Below are positions 57,286 through 64,000 of a stretch of DNA of 64,000 nucleotides, one piece after another. Made by a program: the position numbers and the translations under genes. Position 1 is the first letter of the stretch; the number at the start of each line of letters is the position of its first letter. The DNA comes from Synechococcus sp. BIOS-U3-1 (GTDB taxonomy: Bacteria; Cyanobacteriota; Cyanobacteriia; PCC-6307; Cyanobiaceae). The notes under the pieces are model-generated. The model was not told the origin of the DNA. It saw nothing but the letters and a program-made list of their open reading frames with translations, and did no database searches. The stretch covers positions 434,001-498,000 of the forward strand of contig NZ_CP047936.1 in the NCBI RefSeq assembly GCF_014279975.1, written 5' to 3'.

Positions 57286-57525
57286 TTACGGGCTGTCGGC
57301 AAGTGTCCAGAATCCTGCGGCAGGGCCGATGAAACGAACCACCACCCAGAGAAGCACCAGGGCTGCGATGCCAATCCAGGCGCCTCGCGTTGTGACTGAC
57401 ACGAATTGCGTGGCCTGGGCTCGAGTTAGCGGCAACCAGGCGATAAAACGCTCAGCGTCCTTGGGGTCGGGTTTGCGCTGGCGCGGTGGCAGTCCCTGGC
57501 TGGCACGACGTCGTGCTTCTCCCAT
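57286..57525 (-). CDS. DUF2839 family membrane protein
   Basis: A 79-residue protein from ATG 57525 (MGEARRRASQGLPPR), the usual start of this family; an in-frame start at 57537 adds four residues. A short basic N-terminus, KDAERFIAWLPLT in the middle, and one C-terminal membrane helix (AWIGIAALVLLWVVVRFI) are visible. The function of DUF2839 is unknown. It lies alone between DUF1815 and the helicase-like gene, all on the minus strand. Confidence 0.82.
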   Translation of the reverse strand: MGEARRRASQGLPPRQRKPDPKDAERFIAWLPLTRAQATQFVSVTTRGAWIGIAALVLLWVVVRFIGPAAGFWTLADSP

Positions 57526-57565
57526 TTCTGGCCTCACAAGCTGTAGGCCAGCCTAGAAGTGACTG

Positions 57566-59008
57566 TCAGTCTGGACGAAGTCTCTGCAACGAGTCCCAGG
57601 GTTCAAGTGCGCGCAACACCTGCTCTCCCCAGCTGCGTCCGCGTACCCTCCCGTCGAGGATGGCTAGGCGACCGCCGCTGCGTCTCAGAGAGGCAATGGC
57701 AGGGATCAGAATCGCCAATGCTTCGGGAAGCAGAAGCGTGCGAAACCAATCACGCCCTTGGCGCTTCAGCGACTCCACGCGAGCTGCGGTGAGTGGGTCC
57801 TCCAGACTGGCGATTGGCAGCATGGCCGCAATCAGTTGTTCGGGTTCAGGAAGCAGATGCTGATGGCTTAACCACCAGCTCCAGCTGCAGCAGATCACTC
57901 CGTTTGACTCCGGAGCCGTGCTTTCAAGTGTGACCCTGCTGCCGAATTCTGCTGCTAGCTCACTGCAGAGGCGCTGACGCATGCAAGGAGCATCAACTAG
58001 AACACCGGTCAATCCAGATCGGCCCAGGATCAGGCGTCGGCTCTGCTCCAGAAGATGGCCAGCAAAAATTTCTGTGTTCGGCAGTGGCTGACGTTTTGGC
58101 AGATAGATCGGTAGGGGCTCCCCACGCGGTGCATCGCGCAGATCGAGTCGCAGCTCATCGCTGTCGCTACGAGTCTCTTCGCCATGACGACGACAGCCTC
58201 CATCCCCATGAATCAATGTCCAGGGATGTTTCAAGAAGAGTGATGCCAGCGTGATGAGTGGTTCAAGCGGTTGTAGCTGCCAGCTCCACTGAAGGGTGTT
58301 CGAATTCACTCGAGCCCAGCTGGCCCATGACGGCTGGTCCATGGACATCAGCTGGCACCAGGGTTCTGGTGTTGAACCCAGTAGCTGCAGCAGATCGCGA
58401 ACCAGGGTCAGAGCGCTCTCGGGCATGGCGAGGTCGCGGTTTGTTCCGCCACCAAGGACGACAAGCTGGCGGCTCAGGCGTTCATGCAGGTCCATCAAAC
58501 CCTCTCCGGCGGAGGGAAATGCTGCTCGCAGCTCCTCCCAGTGGCAGGGGTCGATCTTCACGGTCATGGCACGTCGAAGACGGTCTGGCAGCCACTCCGC
58601 CTCAGGAATAACTAGGTGGTCGTCAGGACGGAGTTGCCCGCGGCGATGGACATCGAGAAGCTGTTGGGGTGTCAACAGCCAGATCTGTTCCCCGGGAGGG
58701 GGTTCAAGTCCGGTCCAGCATCCCAGTTTTAATCCGCTCTCCAGCAGACGAGGTCGTTCCACATGCAGCAATCGCTGGTGTTGAGTCGGGTCAAGAATCA
58801 GCACTGTGTGATTGCTGCGCAGGCTGAGTGGCACCAGCAGGGCCAGCCACCAACGGTCGCTGCTACCTGCAGACAATTGGATTCTGGTTCGATCCTGTCG
58901 TCGCAGACTCCGGCCTACTAGACGGCTCAGGGTCAGTTGGTGCTCCCATTGACCCGCTTCTCCCCTGAGCAGGTGCTTGAGCTGCTGATGGGCCTGAACT
59001 TCCAGCAT
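57566..59008 (-). CDS. Degenerate DinG-like helicase homologue
   Basis: A 480-residue protein with helicase-like organisation but altered motifs. At the Walker A position, about residues 43-54, it reads QLSAGSSDRWW rather than a GKT/S loop. At the DEAH position it reads VIPEAEWLPD (about 134-141). The C-terminal part is DinG-like, GGRLAILDGRVRGRSWGEQVLRAL. ATP hydrolysis is unlikely. Marine picocyanobacteria carry a similar protein annotated as a helicase, to my recollection. The function is unknown, and it may act as a non-catalytic partner or be decaying. Confidence 0.6.
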   Translation of the reverse strand: MLEVQAHQQLKHLLRGEAGQWEHQLTLSRLVGRSLRRQDRTRIQLSAGSSDRWWLALLVPLSLRSNHTVLILDPTQHQRLLHVERPRLLESGLKLGCWTGLEPPPGEQIWLLTPQQLLDVHRRGQLRPDDHLVIPEAEWLPDRLRRAMTVKIDPCHWEELRAAFPSAGEGLMDLHERLSRQLVVLGGGTNRDLAMPESALTLVRDLLQLLGSTPEPWCQLMSMDQPSWASWARVNSNTLQWSWQLQPLEPLITLASLFLKHPWTLIHGDGGCRRHGEETRSDSDELRLDLRDAPRGEPLPIYLPKRQPLPNTEIFAGHLLEQSRRLILGRSGLTGVLVDAPCMRQRLCSELAAEFGSRVTLESTAPESNGVICCSWSWWLSHQHLLPEPEQLIAAMLPIASLEDPLTAARVESLKRQGRDWFRTLLLPEALAILIPAIASLRRSGGRLAILDGRVRGRSWGEQVLRALEPWDSLQRLRPD

Positions 59009-59074
59009 TCGAGAAGCCTAAGAACCGCCCGGCCGCTCATCGGTTCAGGCTGAGCTGTTCCAATCCCTGCATGG

Positions 59075-60013
59075 GTGAGCAACATGGGCTGGATGGGGAC
59101 CGTGGTGATGGATCAGGAGCAGATCGCAGAATTGGCTGGTTTCAGCAGGGTCGGAATTGTGGGCCTTGGCCTGATCGGTGGCTCGATCGGTCTTGATCTG
59201 CGTGCTCTTGGGGTCAGCGTTCAGGGCCTTGTGCATCGAGATAGCACAGCGGAACGTGCCCTCCAGCGTGGGCTTGTTGATGCTGTCAGCTGCGATCCTG
59301 ACTGTCTAAAAAACTGTGATCTTGTTGTGCTGGCTTTGCCGCTGGAGGCCCTGCTGCAGCCTCAAGATGCTCTGCTCAAAGCTCTCCCGTCTGAGGCAGT
59401 GATCACGGATGTGGGGTCGGTGAAGGGAGCCGTTCTCGATGTCTGGAGAGGTCGTCACCCACGTTTCGTGGCATCTCATCCGATGGCAGGGACTGCCGAG
59501 TCAGGGGTGGATTCTGGTTGCCGTGGTCTGTTTAGAGGACGCGCCTGGGTCGGTACGCCGGAAGCCGACACAGATCCCGAAGCCCTGAAGCAGGTCAGAG
59601 CCTTGGCTTGCTCGCTTGGTGCGCACTGGGTCAGTGCGGATCCGCTCATTCATGACCAGGCCGTTGCTTTGATTTCGCATCTACCCGTGATGGTGAGTGC
59701 AGCACTGCTACGCGTACTCGGGGAGGAGCGAGACCCCCGTGTGCGTGATTTGGCACGTCAACTGGCCTCCAGCGGTTTCGCAGATACAACTCGAGTTGGT
59801 GGAGGCAATCCAGCGCTGGGTACGGCGATGGCTTGCCACAACACCTCTGCGTTGCTGAAGTCTCTTGCTGCCTATCGATGGAGCCTCGAGCAGCTTGAAG
59901 AGGCAGTCCTTAACGGCCACTGGGCTCAACTGGAACAGGAGCTGGAGAAGACCCGCTCACTGCGCCCCGGTTTCCTGGAGCACCCATCTCAACCAGCTAA
60001 GCCGCAAGATTGA
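59075..60013 (+). CDS. tyrA: Arogenate/prephenate dehydrogenase
   Basis: Last steps of tyrosine synthesis. The Rossmann motif GIVGLGLIGGSIGLDLR is near residue 27. VITDVGSVKGAVL, SHPMAGTAESGV with the catalytic His, and ISHLPVMVSAAL are typical. The frame gives 312 residues from GTG 59075; ATG 59084, 59093 or 59108 are alternatives. Cyanobacterial enzymes usually prefer arogenate with NADP, which is an inference here. Its end overlaps crtD, on the other strand, by 17 bp. Confidence 0.94.
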   Translation: MSNMGWMGTVVMDQEQIAELAGFSRVGIVGLGLIGGSIGLDLRALGVSVQGLVHRDSTAERALQRGLVDAVSCDPDCLKNCDLVVLALPLEALLQPQDALLKALPSEAVITDVGSVKGAVLDVWRGRHPRFVASHPMAGTAESGVDSGCRGLFRGRAWVGTPEADTDPEALKQVRALACSLGAHWVSADPLIHDQAVALISHLPVMVSAALLRVLGEERDPRVRDLARQLASSGFADTTRVGGGNPALGTAMACHNTSALLKSLAAYRWSLEQLEEAVLNGHWAQLEQELEKTRSLRPGFLEHPSQPAKPQD

Positions 60014-61511
60014 GGGTTAAGCCGCGCGCTGCCATCAATTGCCTGCATGCCATTAATGCGGACAGGCTGACGCCGGCGGTGCCCTCTCCAGGATGAATCG
60101 AATCACCGCACAGCCACAGTTGGGGAATTGGTGTGCGGCTGGCCAGTCCGAAGGGCCCAAAGCGACCTGGGCTCTGACCAAGACCTCCCACCACGCCATC
60201 CGGTCGACCGGTCCAGTGGGCAAATCCTCGCGGAGTTGCCAATTCCTGATGCAGCCAGGCGTGATCTGGCAGGTTCAGAGCGGAGTTCACGTCCCGACGA
60301 ATTGAATCCTGAAGCTCTCGTTTGCGCCGCTGGTAAGCCTTCTCATCCATGTCGTGCCAACCCTCCGGTGAGGTGAAGACGCTGGCGATCACGGTGGCCT
60401 GGCCCTTCGGAGCTCGACCGTCACCGTCGTGACTGATCGACAAGAAGAGAGATCCAGGGGAGTTGCCGTCGCGCTGGAGGTGTCCGGGGCAATTGTCGGG
60501 TAGGTAACGCCGTTCGACACCGCCGTAAAACACGATCGCTCCGCTCGGCGCCTTGAGGGTGTTGAGATGCTTCCGGTAATCGTTGGGCATCTGTTCAAGA
60601 TCCGGAATCAGTCCTGGTAAGCACTGCGGCGGGAGGCTGCAGATAATCTCCCTGGCTCGCAGGCAGTGCTGCCCTTTCGAAGCCGCTTCAACCGTGACTG
60701 ACCACCCGGAGTGACCGTCGTTGTGATCCAGTTCCAGAGCGCGATGGCGCAGAAGCACATTCCCACCATCGCGTTCCAGGGCTGTCGCAAGCTGGTCGCT
60801 GAGGCTCTGCATCGATCCATGGAGATGCCATAGACCGAGTGGGGCCTGGCACATCTGCAAGACCGTTGCGCCGTAGAGGGCTGCAGTGCGCTCACTCGGT
60901 TGCTGTGAATACAGCCGCAGCTGTAGGTCGAGAAAGCGTCGCAGTCGTTGGTCTCCAGCGCATCCACTGAGGGTCAGCAGATCGGAGACCGTCAGCAGAG
61001 TGAGGGGGGCGCAAGCCAGATTTCCAGGGGTCAGCGCAGCCAGCGTGCGTCCAAGATCCCAGCCCGTGCGAATTGGCAGCACTGGATCGGCCGCAGCGAA
61101 CTGCCAGTTCTGACGATGAATCCAGCTGCACAGCTGCCAGAAGCGCTCGCTGCCTGGAAATTGCTGGCTGCGCTCTTGGCGCCAACGCTGAGCGTCGTGC
61201 CAGAGATGCACTGGAGGAGACCCGTCATTGAAGTCCACCACGCAGCCAGGGTCGAGCCGTTCGGCTTGCGGAGGTTTGATGTCCAGGTGCTGAAAAAGTC
61301 GTGCATGACTACCACCAGGTTCTAGTCCTGCAACCTGTGTGGCACCGACATCAAAGGTGAATGGACCCCGTCGGAACGTTCCAGCACAGCCGCCAAGCTG
61401 ATGGTGCGCCTCAAGCAGTGTGACGGTCAATCCCTCATGGGCCAGGAGGGCCGCAGCGGTGAGACCGGCAATCCCGCCACCGATCACGATCACGTCCTGG
61501 ACCTGTTCCAT
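59997..61511 (-). CDS. crtD: Carotenoid C-3',4'-desaturase-type FAD oxidoreductase
   Basis: A 504-residue protein from ATG 61511, MEQVQDVIVIGGGIAGLTAA. It has the N-terminal FAD-binding Rossmann motif GGGIAGLTAAALLAHEG, then the crt-desaturase segments HHQLGGCAGTFRRGPFTFDVG and, at the end, QLWLCGDSIHPGEGTAGVSLSALMACRQL. Among crt-type enzymes the best match by memory is CrtD, which acts in myxoxanthophyll-type carotenoid synthesis; CrtH/CrtP remain alternatives. The 3' end overlaps tyrA by 17 bp. It starts 35 nt from the divergent kinase-like gene. Confidence 0.85.
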   Translation of the reverse strand: MEQVQDVIVIGGGIAGLTAAALLAHEGLTVTLLEAHHQLGGCAGTFRRGPFTFDVGATQVAGLEPGGSHARLFQHLDIKPPQAERLDPGCVVDFNDGSPPVHLWHDAQRWRQERSQQFPGSERFWQLCSWIHRQNWQFAAADPVLPIRTGWDLGRTLAALTPGNLACAPLTLLTVSDLLTLSGCAGDQRLRRFLDLQLRLYSQQPSERTAALYGATVLQMCQAPLGLWHLHGSMQSLSDQLATALERDGGNVLLRHRALELDHNDGHSGWSVTVEAASKGQHCLRAREIICSLPPQCLPGLIPDLEQMPNDYRKHLNTLKAPSGAIVFYGGVERRYLPDNCPGHLQRDGNSPGSLFLSISHDGDGRAPKGQATVIASVFTSPEGWHDMDEKAYQRRKRELQDSIRRDVNSALNLPDHAWLHQELATPRGFAHWTGRPDGVVGGLGQSPGRFGPFGLASRTPIPQLWLCGDSIHPGEGTAGVSLSALMACRQLMAARGLTLNLAA

Positions 61512-61546
61512 CGCGGCATGCTGGCAGCAGAGTTGGATCAGCGTGG

Positions 61547-62425
61547 ATGCGTGATCAGCTGGAACGCGCCCTGGCGACTGCTGACTTGCTTCAAGGGCGA
61601 AAATTGGTTGGTGTACGCAGTGTGGGCGGCAGCAGTGTCGGGTCCACATGGCGGTTGAGCCTGAGCGATGGTGAGGAGCTCTTCGTCAAGGTGGCCCAGA
61701 CGGCCAACTTGTTGGCTGAACAGTCAGGCCTGCAGGCCTTACGTCACTGGTCTGATCCAGCCTTAATCGAAGTGCCCCAGGTGCTCGGCTGCATACCTCT
61801 GTCAGGGCAGTCAGCCTTGGTGATGGCCTGGTGGGATGCCAGCAAGGGCGATCAATTCCGTCTTGGTCAAGGACTGGCGCAACTTCATCGTGCATCGGCT
61901 GCTGCCGGACCGGGTTGCTTCGGCTGGGATCACGATGGCTTCATTGGTCTGGGGCCCCAGCCTTCCGGATGGTGTGACAACTGGGGCGATGCGTTCACTC
62001 AACTCAGACTTCACCCTCAGCTCTGCCTGGCCATGCAGTGGGGGCTGGCTGCGCAGGATTGGGAGCCACTGCTTGGACCGATCGCTGCTTGGCTGAATCG
62101 TCATGCGCCTGAGCCCTGCCTTGTCCATGGCGACCTCTGGGCTGGCAATGCAGCCGTGCTGGCTGACGGTCGTGGTCTGTTGATCGATCCCGCGAGCTGG
62201 TGGGCTGATCGTGAAGTCGATCTGGCGATGACCCGTCTGTTCGGTGGCTTCTCTCGTCGATTGATGGAGGGATACTCCAGTGAATGGCCTTTGCCAGCTG
62301 GCGCAGAACAGAGAGTTGAGACTCTCAATCTCTATCACCTGTTGAATCACGCCAACCTTTTTGGCGGTGGATACCAACAAAGAAGCCGCGAGATCCTTAC
62401 GGATCTGCGGCTCTCCTTGCTCTGA
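61547..62425 (+). CDS. Fructosamine-kinase-family protein
   Basis: A 292-residue protein of the fructosamine kinase/APH fold, which removes sugar adducts (ketosamines) from proteins by phosphorylation. VGGSSVGSTWRLSLSDGEELFVKV holds the nucleotide-binding Lys. CLVHGDLWAGNAAVL is the Brenner-type catalytic motif, followed by LLIDPASWWADREVDLAM with the metal-binding Asp. It starts with ATG 61547, 35 nt from divergent crtD. The substrate is inferred from family only. Confidence 0.92.
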   Translation: MRDQLERALATADLLQGRKLVGVRSVGGSSVGSTWRLSLSDGEELFVKVAQTANLLAEQSGLQALRHWSDPALIEVPQVLGCIPLSGQSALVMAWWDASKGDQFRLGQGLAQLHRASAAAGPGCFGWDHDGFIGLGPQPSGWCDNWGDAFTQLRLHPQLCLAMQWGLAAQDWEPLLGPIAAWLNRHAPEPCLVHGDLWAGNAAVLADGRGLLIDPASWWADREVDLAMTRLFGGFSRRLMEGYSSEWPLPAGAEQRVETLNLYHLLNHANLFGGGYQQRSREILTDLRLSLL

Positions 62426-62463
62426 AAATTGGGAATGAAACTTGTGTCTCATCCCAGGCGGTT

Positions 62464-62820
62464 TCAGCCCAAGTACTCCTTTCGCAGCGTCTGAATGCGG
62501 GTCAAAAGTTCATTGCGCTTGTCGCTGGTGGTGAGGTTCTTCCAGCTCCATTGGCCCACAACCACAACGCCGAGTAGTTCGAGCAGGCCAGGAACAACAG
62601 GCAGCAGGTTGATCGTGTCGAGAATCCCTTTGATCAGGATTTGGGCAACGATCACAGCGGCGAAAATGCCTACAACTTTGCCGATACGCCCTGCCTGGCT
62701 CCAGTCGACCTTGTCGAGAGTTTCATTCACCTTGCCTAGGACGTCTTTGTAGCGCTCGGCGAATGCGACGTTGTCGCCTGTGGCGCTTTCAGTCGACTGC
62801 GTAGTGGTTTCGTCGCTCAT
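62464..62820 (-). CDS. CAAD-domain thylakoid membrane protein
   Basis: A 118-residue protein with an N-terminal Thr/Ser/Glu-rich segment, a helix KYKDVLGKVNETLDKVDW-like region, and two adjacent hydrophobic helices, VVGIFAAVIVAQILIKGIL and LLPVVPGLLELLGVVVVGQWSW. An amphipathic C-terminal helix (LLTRIQTLRKEYLG) follows. This is the CAAD fold shared by CURT1 proteins that bend thylakoid membranes, and by the appendix of some cyanobacterial aminoacyl-tRNA synthetases. It converges on the kinase-like gene across a 38-nt gap. Confidence 0.9.
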   Translation of the reverse strand: MSDETTTQSTESATGDNVAFAERYKDVLGKVNETLDKVDWSQAGRIGKVVGIFAAVIVAQILIKGILDTINLLPVVPGLLELLGVVVVGQWSWKNLTTSDKRNELLTRIQTLRKEYLG

Positions 62821-62873
62821 GACGCCTAAGCTGGCTACTAATACTCCGCGACGATATCGGCAAGATCACTGGA

Positions 62874-63425
62874 ATGCCATGCCGGCTCCGTATCGATCTG
62901 GATTGTCTGATGATTCTCAGGGCCTCACTAAGTGCTGTGTCACCTGAAGAAGGCTGCGCATTGCTGCTGGGGGAGTCATCTCCTGAACTCAACGTGCGCT
63001 TCGTGTGGCCCTGTTGCAATGTCTGGCGCCCTGGTTTCGGCGGATTCAGTGATGTGATCTCGGTGGATGGCGATCAAGCGCCGGTCTCCGTTTCGCGACG
63101 ATCAAGGTTTGCATTGGACCCTCGTGAGCAGATCGCTGCCCAGCGATGGTCTCGCCAAAGAGGTTGGCGGGTTCTCGGCAGTGCACACTCCCATCCAGAG
63201 GGTGATCCGGTGCCGAGTGTGCTGGACAGGCAATGGGCTGCCTGCGCAGGAGTCATGCTCATTGATGCCGGTGTCTCTGGTGTCCGTGCCTGGTGGCTGC
63301 AGGGGGCCGAGCAGGGGGGGGGCGACAAGCCTGTCATCGCTCTTTCGATGCTTGTCCACAGTCACGCAATGGTGGGAGACACTGTGAAGTCGAGTCCCGA
63401 TGGCGCATCTCGGCCTGTGCAATGA
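62874..63425 (+). CDS. JAMM/MPN-domain metallopeptidase (M67 family)
   Basis: A 183-residue protein with the JAMM signature: Glu in SPEEGCALLLGES near residue 26, then GSAHSHPEGDPVPSVLDRQ with HSH, Ser and Asp as zinc ligands. Prokaryotic members remove ubiquitin-like or sulfur-carrier proteins such as ThiS and MoaD from their targets. Its stop overlaps the start of the E1-like gene (ATGA), which agrees with a sulfur-carrier role. Confidence 0.9.
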   Translation: MPCRLRIDLDCLMILRASLSAVSPEEGCALLLGESSPELNVRFVWPCCNVWRPGFGGFSDVISVDGDQAPVSVSRRSRFALDPREQIAAQRWSRQRGWRVLGSAHSHPEGDPVPSVLDRQWAACAGVMLIDAGVSGVRAWWLQGAEQGGGDKPVIALSMLVHSHAMVGDTVKSSPDGASRPVQ

Positions 63426-64000
63426 CGGAACACCTTCCAGATCGTGACCTGAGTGTGCAGGAGCGGGGACGTTATGCCCGTCATCTCACACTCCCGGAGT
63501 TTGGGGTCGTCGGCCAGCAGCGGTTGAAAACAGCATCGGTGCTGTGCGTTGGCGCAGGTGGGTTGGGCTCACCTTTATTGATGTACCTAGCGGCGGCTGG
63601 TGTTGGTCGTATCGGCATCGTTGACGATGACCGGGTGGAGGTCTCCAACCTGCAGCGGCAGGTGATTCATGCTGAAAGTGGAATCGGCCAGCTCAAGACA
63701 GACTCTGCCTGTCAAAGGATCGTGGGTCTTAATTCGCATTGCAGGGTTGAGCAGCATGCTTGTCGGCTCACCACCACGAATGCCATCGAGCTGATCGAGA
63801 GCCATGACCTGGTGGTGGATGGGTCCGATAACTTCCCCACGCGCTATCTGATCAACGATGTCTGCGCCTTGCTCAAGAAGCCTTGGGTGTACGGATCTGT
63901 TCAGCGTTTCGAGGGGCAGGTCAGTGTTTTTAACCAAGGTCTTCAGTCCCCGGATTACCGCGATCTGGTTCCAGAGCCACCGCCCCCGGGCCTTGTTCCC
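63422..64000 (+). CDS. moeB: MoeB/ThiF-type E1-like adenylyltransferase (runs off the window)
   Basis: Activates the C-terminus of a sulfur-carrier protein by adenylation. Only the first 193 codons are here. The ATP-binding GAGGLGSPLLMYLAAAGVG is near residue 44; VDDDRVEVSNLQRQVIH, with the Arg that contacts ATP, and DGSDNFPTRYLINDVC are conserved. MTEHLPDRDL at the start overlaps the JAMM gene by 4 nt. The full protein may carry a rhodanese domain, as many MoeB homologues do, but that part is beyond base 64000. Confidence 0.93.
   Translation, partial: MTEHLPDRDLSVQERGRYARHLTLPEFGVVGQQRLKTASVLCVGAGGLGSPLLMYLAAAGVGRIGIVDDDRVEVSNLQRQVIHAESGIGQLKTDSACQRIVGLNSHCRVEQHACRLTTTNAIELIESHDLVVDGSDNFPTRYLINDVCALLKKPWVYGSVQRFEGQVSVFNQGLQSPDYRDLVPEPPPPGLVP

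Overview
The window reads as a stretch of chromosome from a marine picocyanobacterium, most likely a Synechococcus of the marine clade. Photosystem I genes (psaA, psaB, psaI, psaL), NDH-1 subunit N, the clock-input Fe-S protein LdpA, a Ycf45-like R3H ATPase, a carotenoid C-3',4'-desaturase and a CAAD thylakoid protein place it in the cyanobacteria. The compact layout, short intergenic gaps and ribosomal gene order fit marine Synechococcus. The genus is an inference from remembered families, because no search could be run.

Layout: 1-1572 is the end of the str operon on the minus strand (rpsL, rpsG, start of fusA). 1649-13008 holds an A-type Fe-S protein, a secreted-type phosphodiester glycosidase, the large glutamate synthase, a YCII protein, lipoyl synthase, tRNA-Pro, a CbiG-CobJ cobalamin fusion and an exported protein with pentapeptide repeats. 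13422-17958 is psaA-psaB with a clear terminator. 18072-27341 carries a bicupin, an RND pump, psaI-psaL, a glycosyltransferase and two divergent cell-wall enzymes whose start codons are 17 nt apart.

27362-32492 is the most interesting region. It is an AT-rich island of about 5.1 kb inserted at the 3' end of tRNA-Ser(GCT). The last 18 nt of the tRNA gene are duplicated exactly at the far end. Just inside the far copy lie the remains of a tyrosine recombinase spread over three frames. Just inside the tRNA end lies a reading frame broken by two stop codons. The cargo is two intact genes in tandem: a sulfatase/phosphatase-fold enzyme and a short pyruvate-kinase-like protein that lacks the usual C-terminal domain. 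The architecture resembles the tRNA-linked mobile elements (tycheposons) known from Prochlorococcus and relatives, here apparently immobilised.

32598-35459 returns to housekeeping genes (alr, an HNH nuclease, prfA). 35595-51004 is one long minus-strand ribosomal cluster (S10-spc-alpha type) running rplC to rpmE, with secY, adk, rpoA and truA inside, closed by a strong terminator. L31 and L36 are both of the zinc-free type. 51401-64000 contains ndhN, ldpA, the R3H ATPase, tRNA-Gln, a HAD hydrolase, recA with a LexA-like operator, a degenerate DinG-like helicase, tyrA, crtD, a fructosamine-kinase-like protein, a CAAD protein, and a JAMM peptidase overlapping a MoeB/ThiF-type E1 enzyme that runs off the edge.

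For two genes (truA, ldpA) the conserved protein sequence extends upstream of every canonical start codon, which is flagged below.
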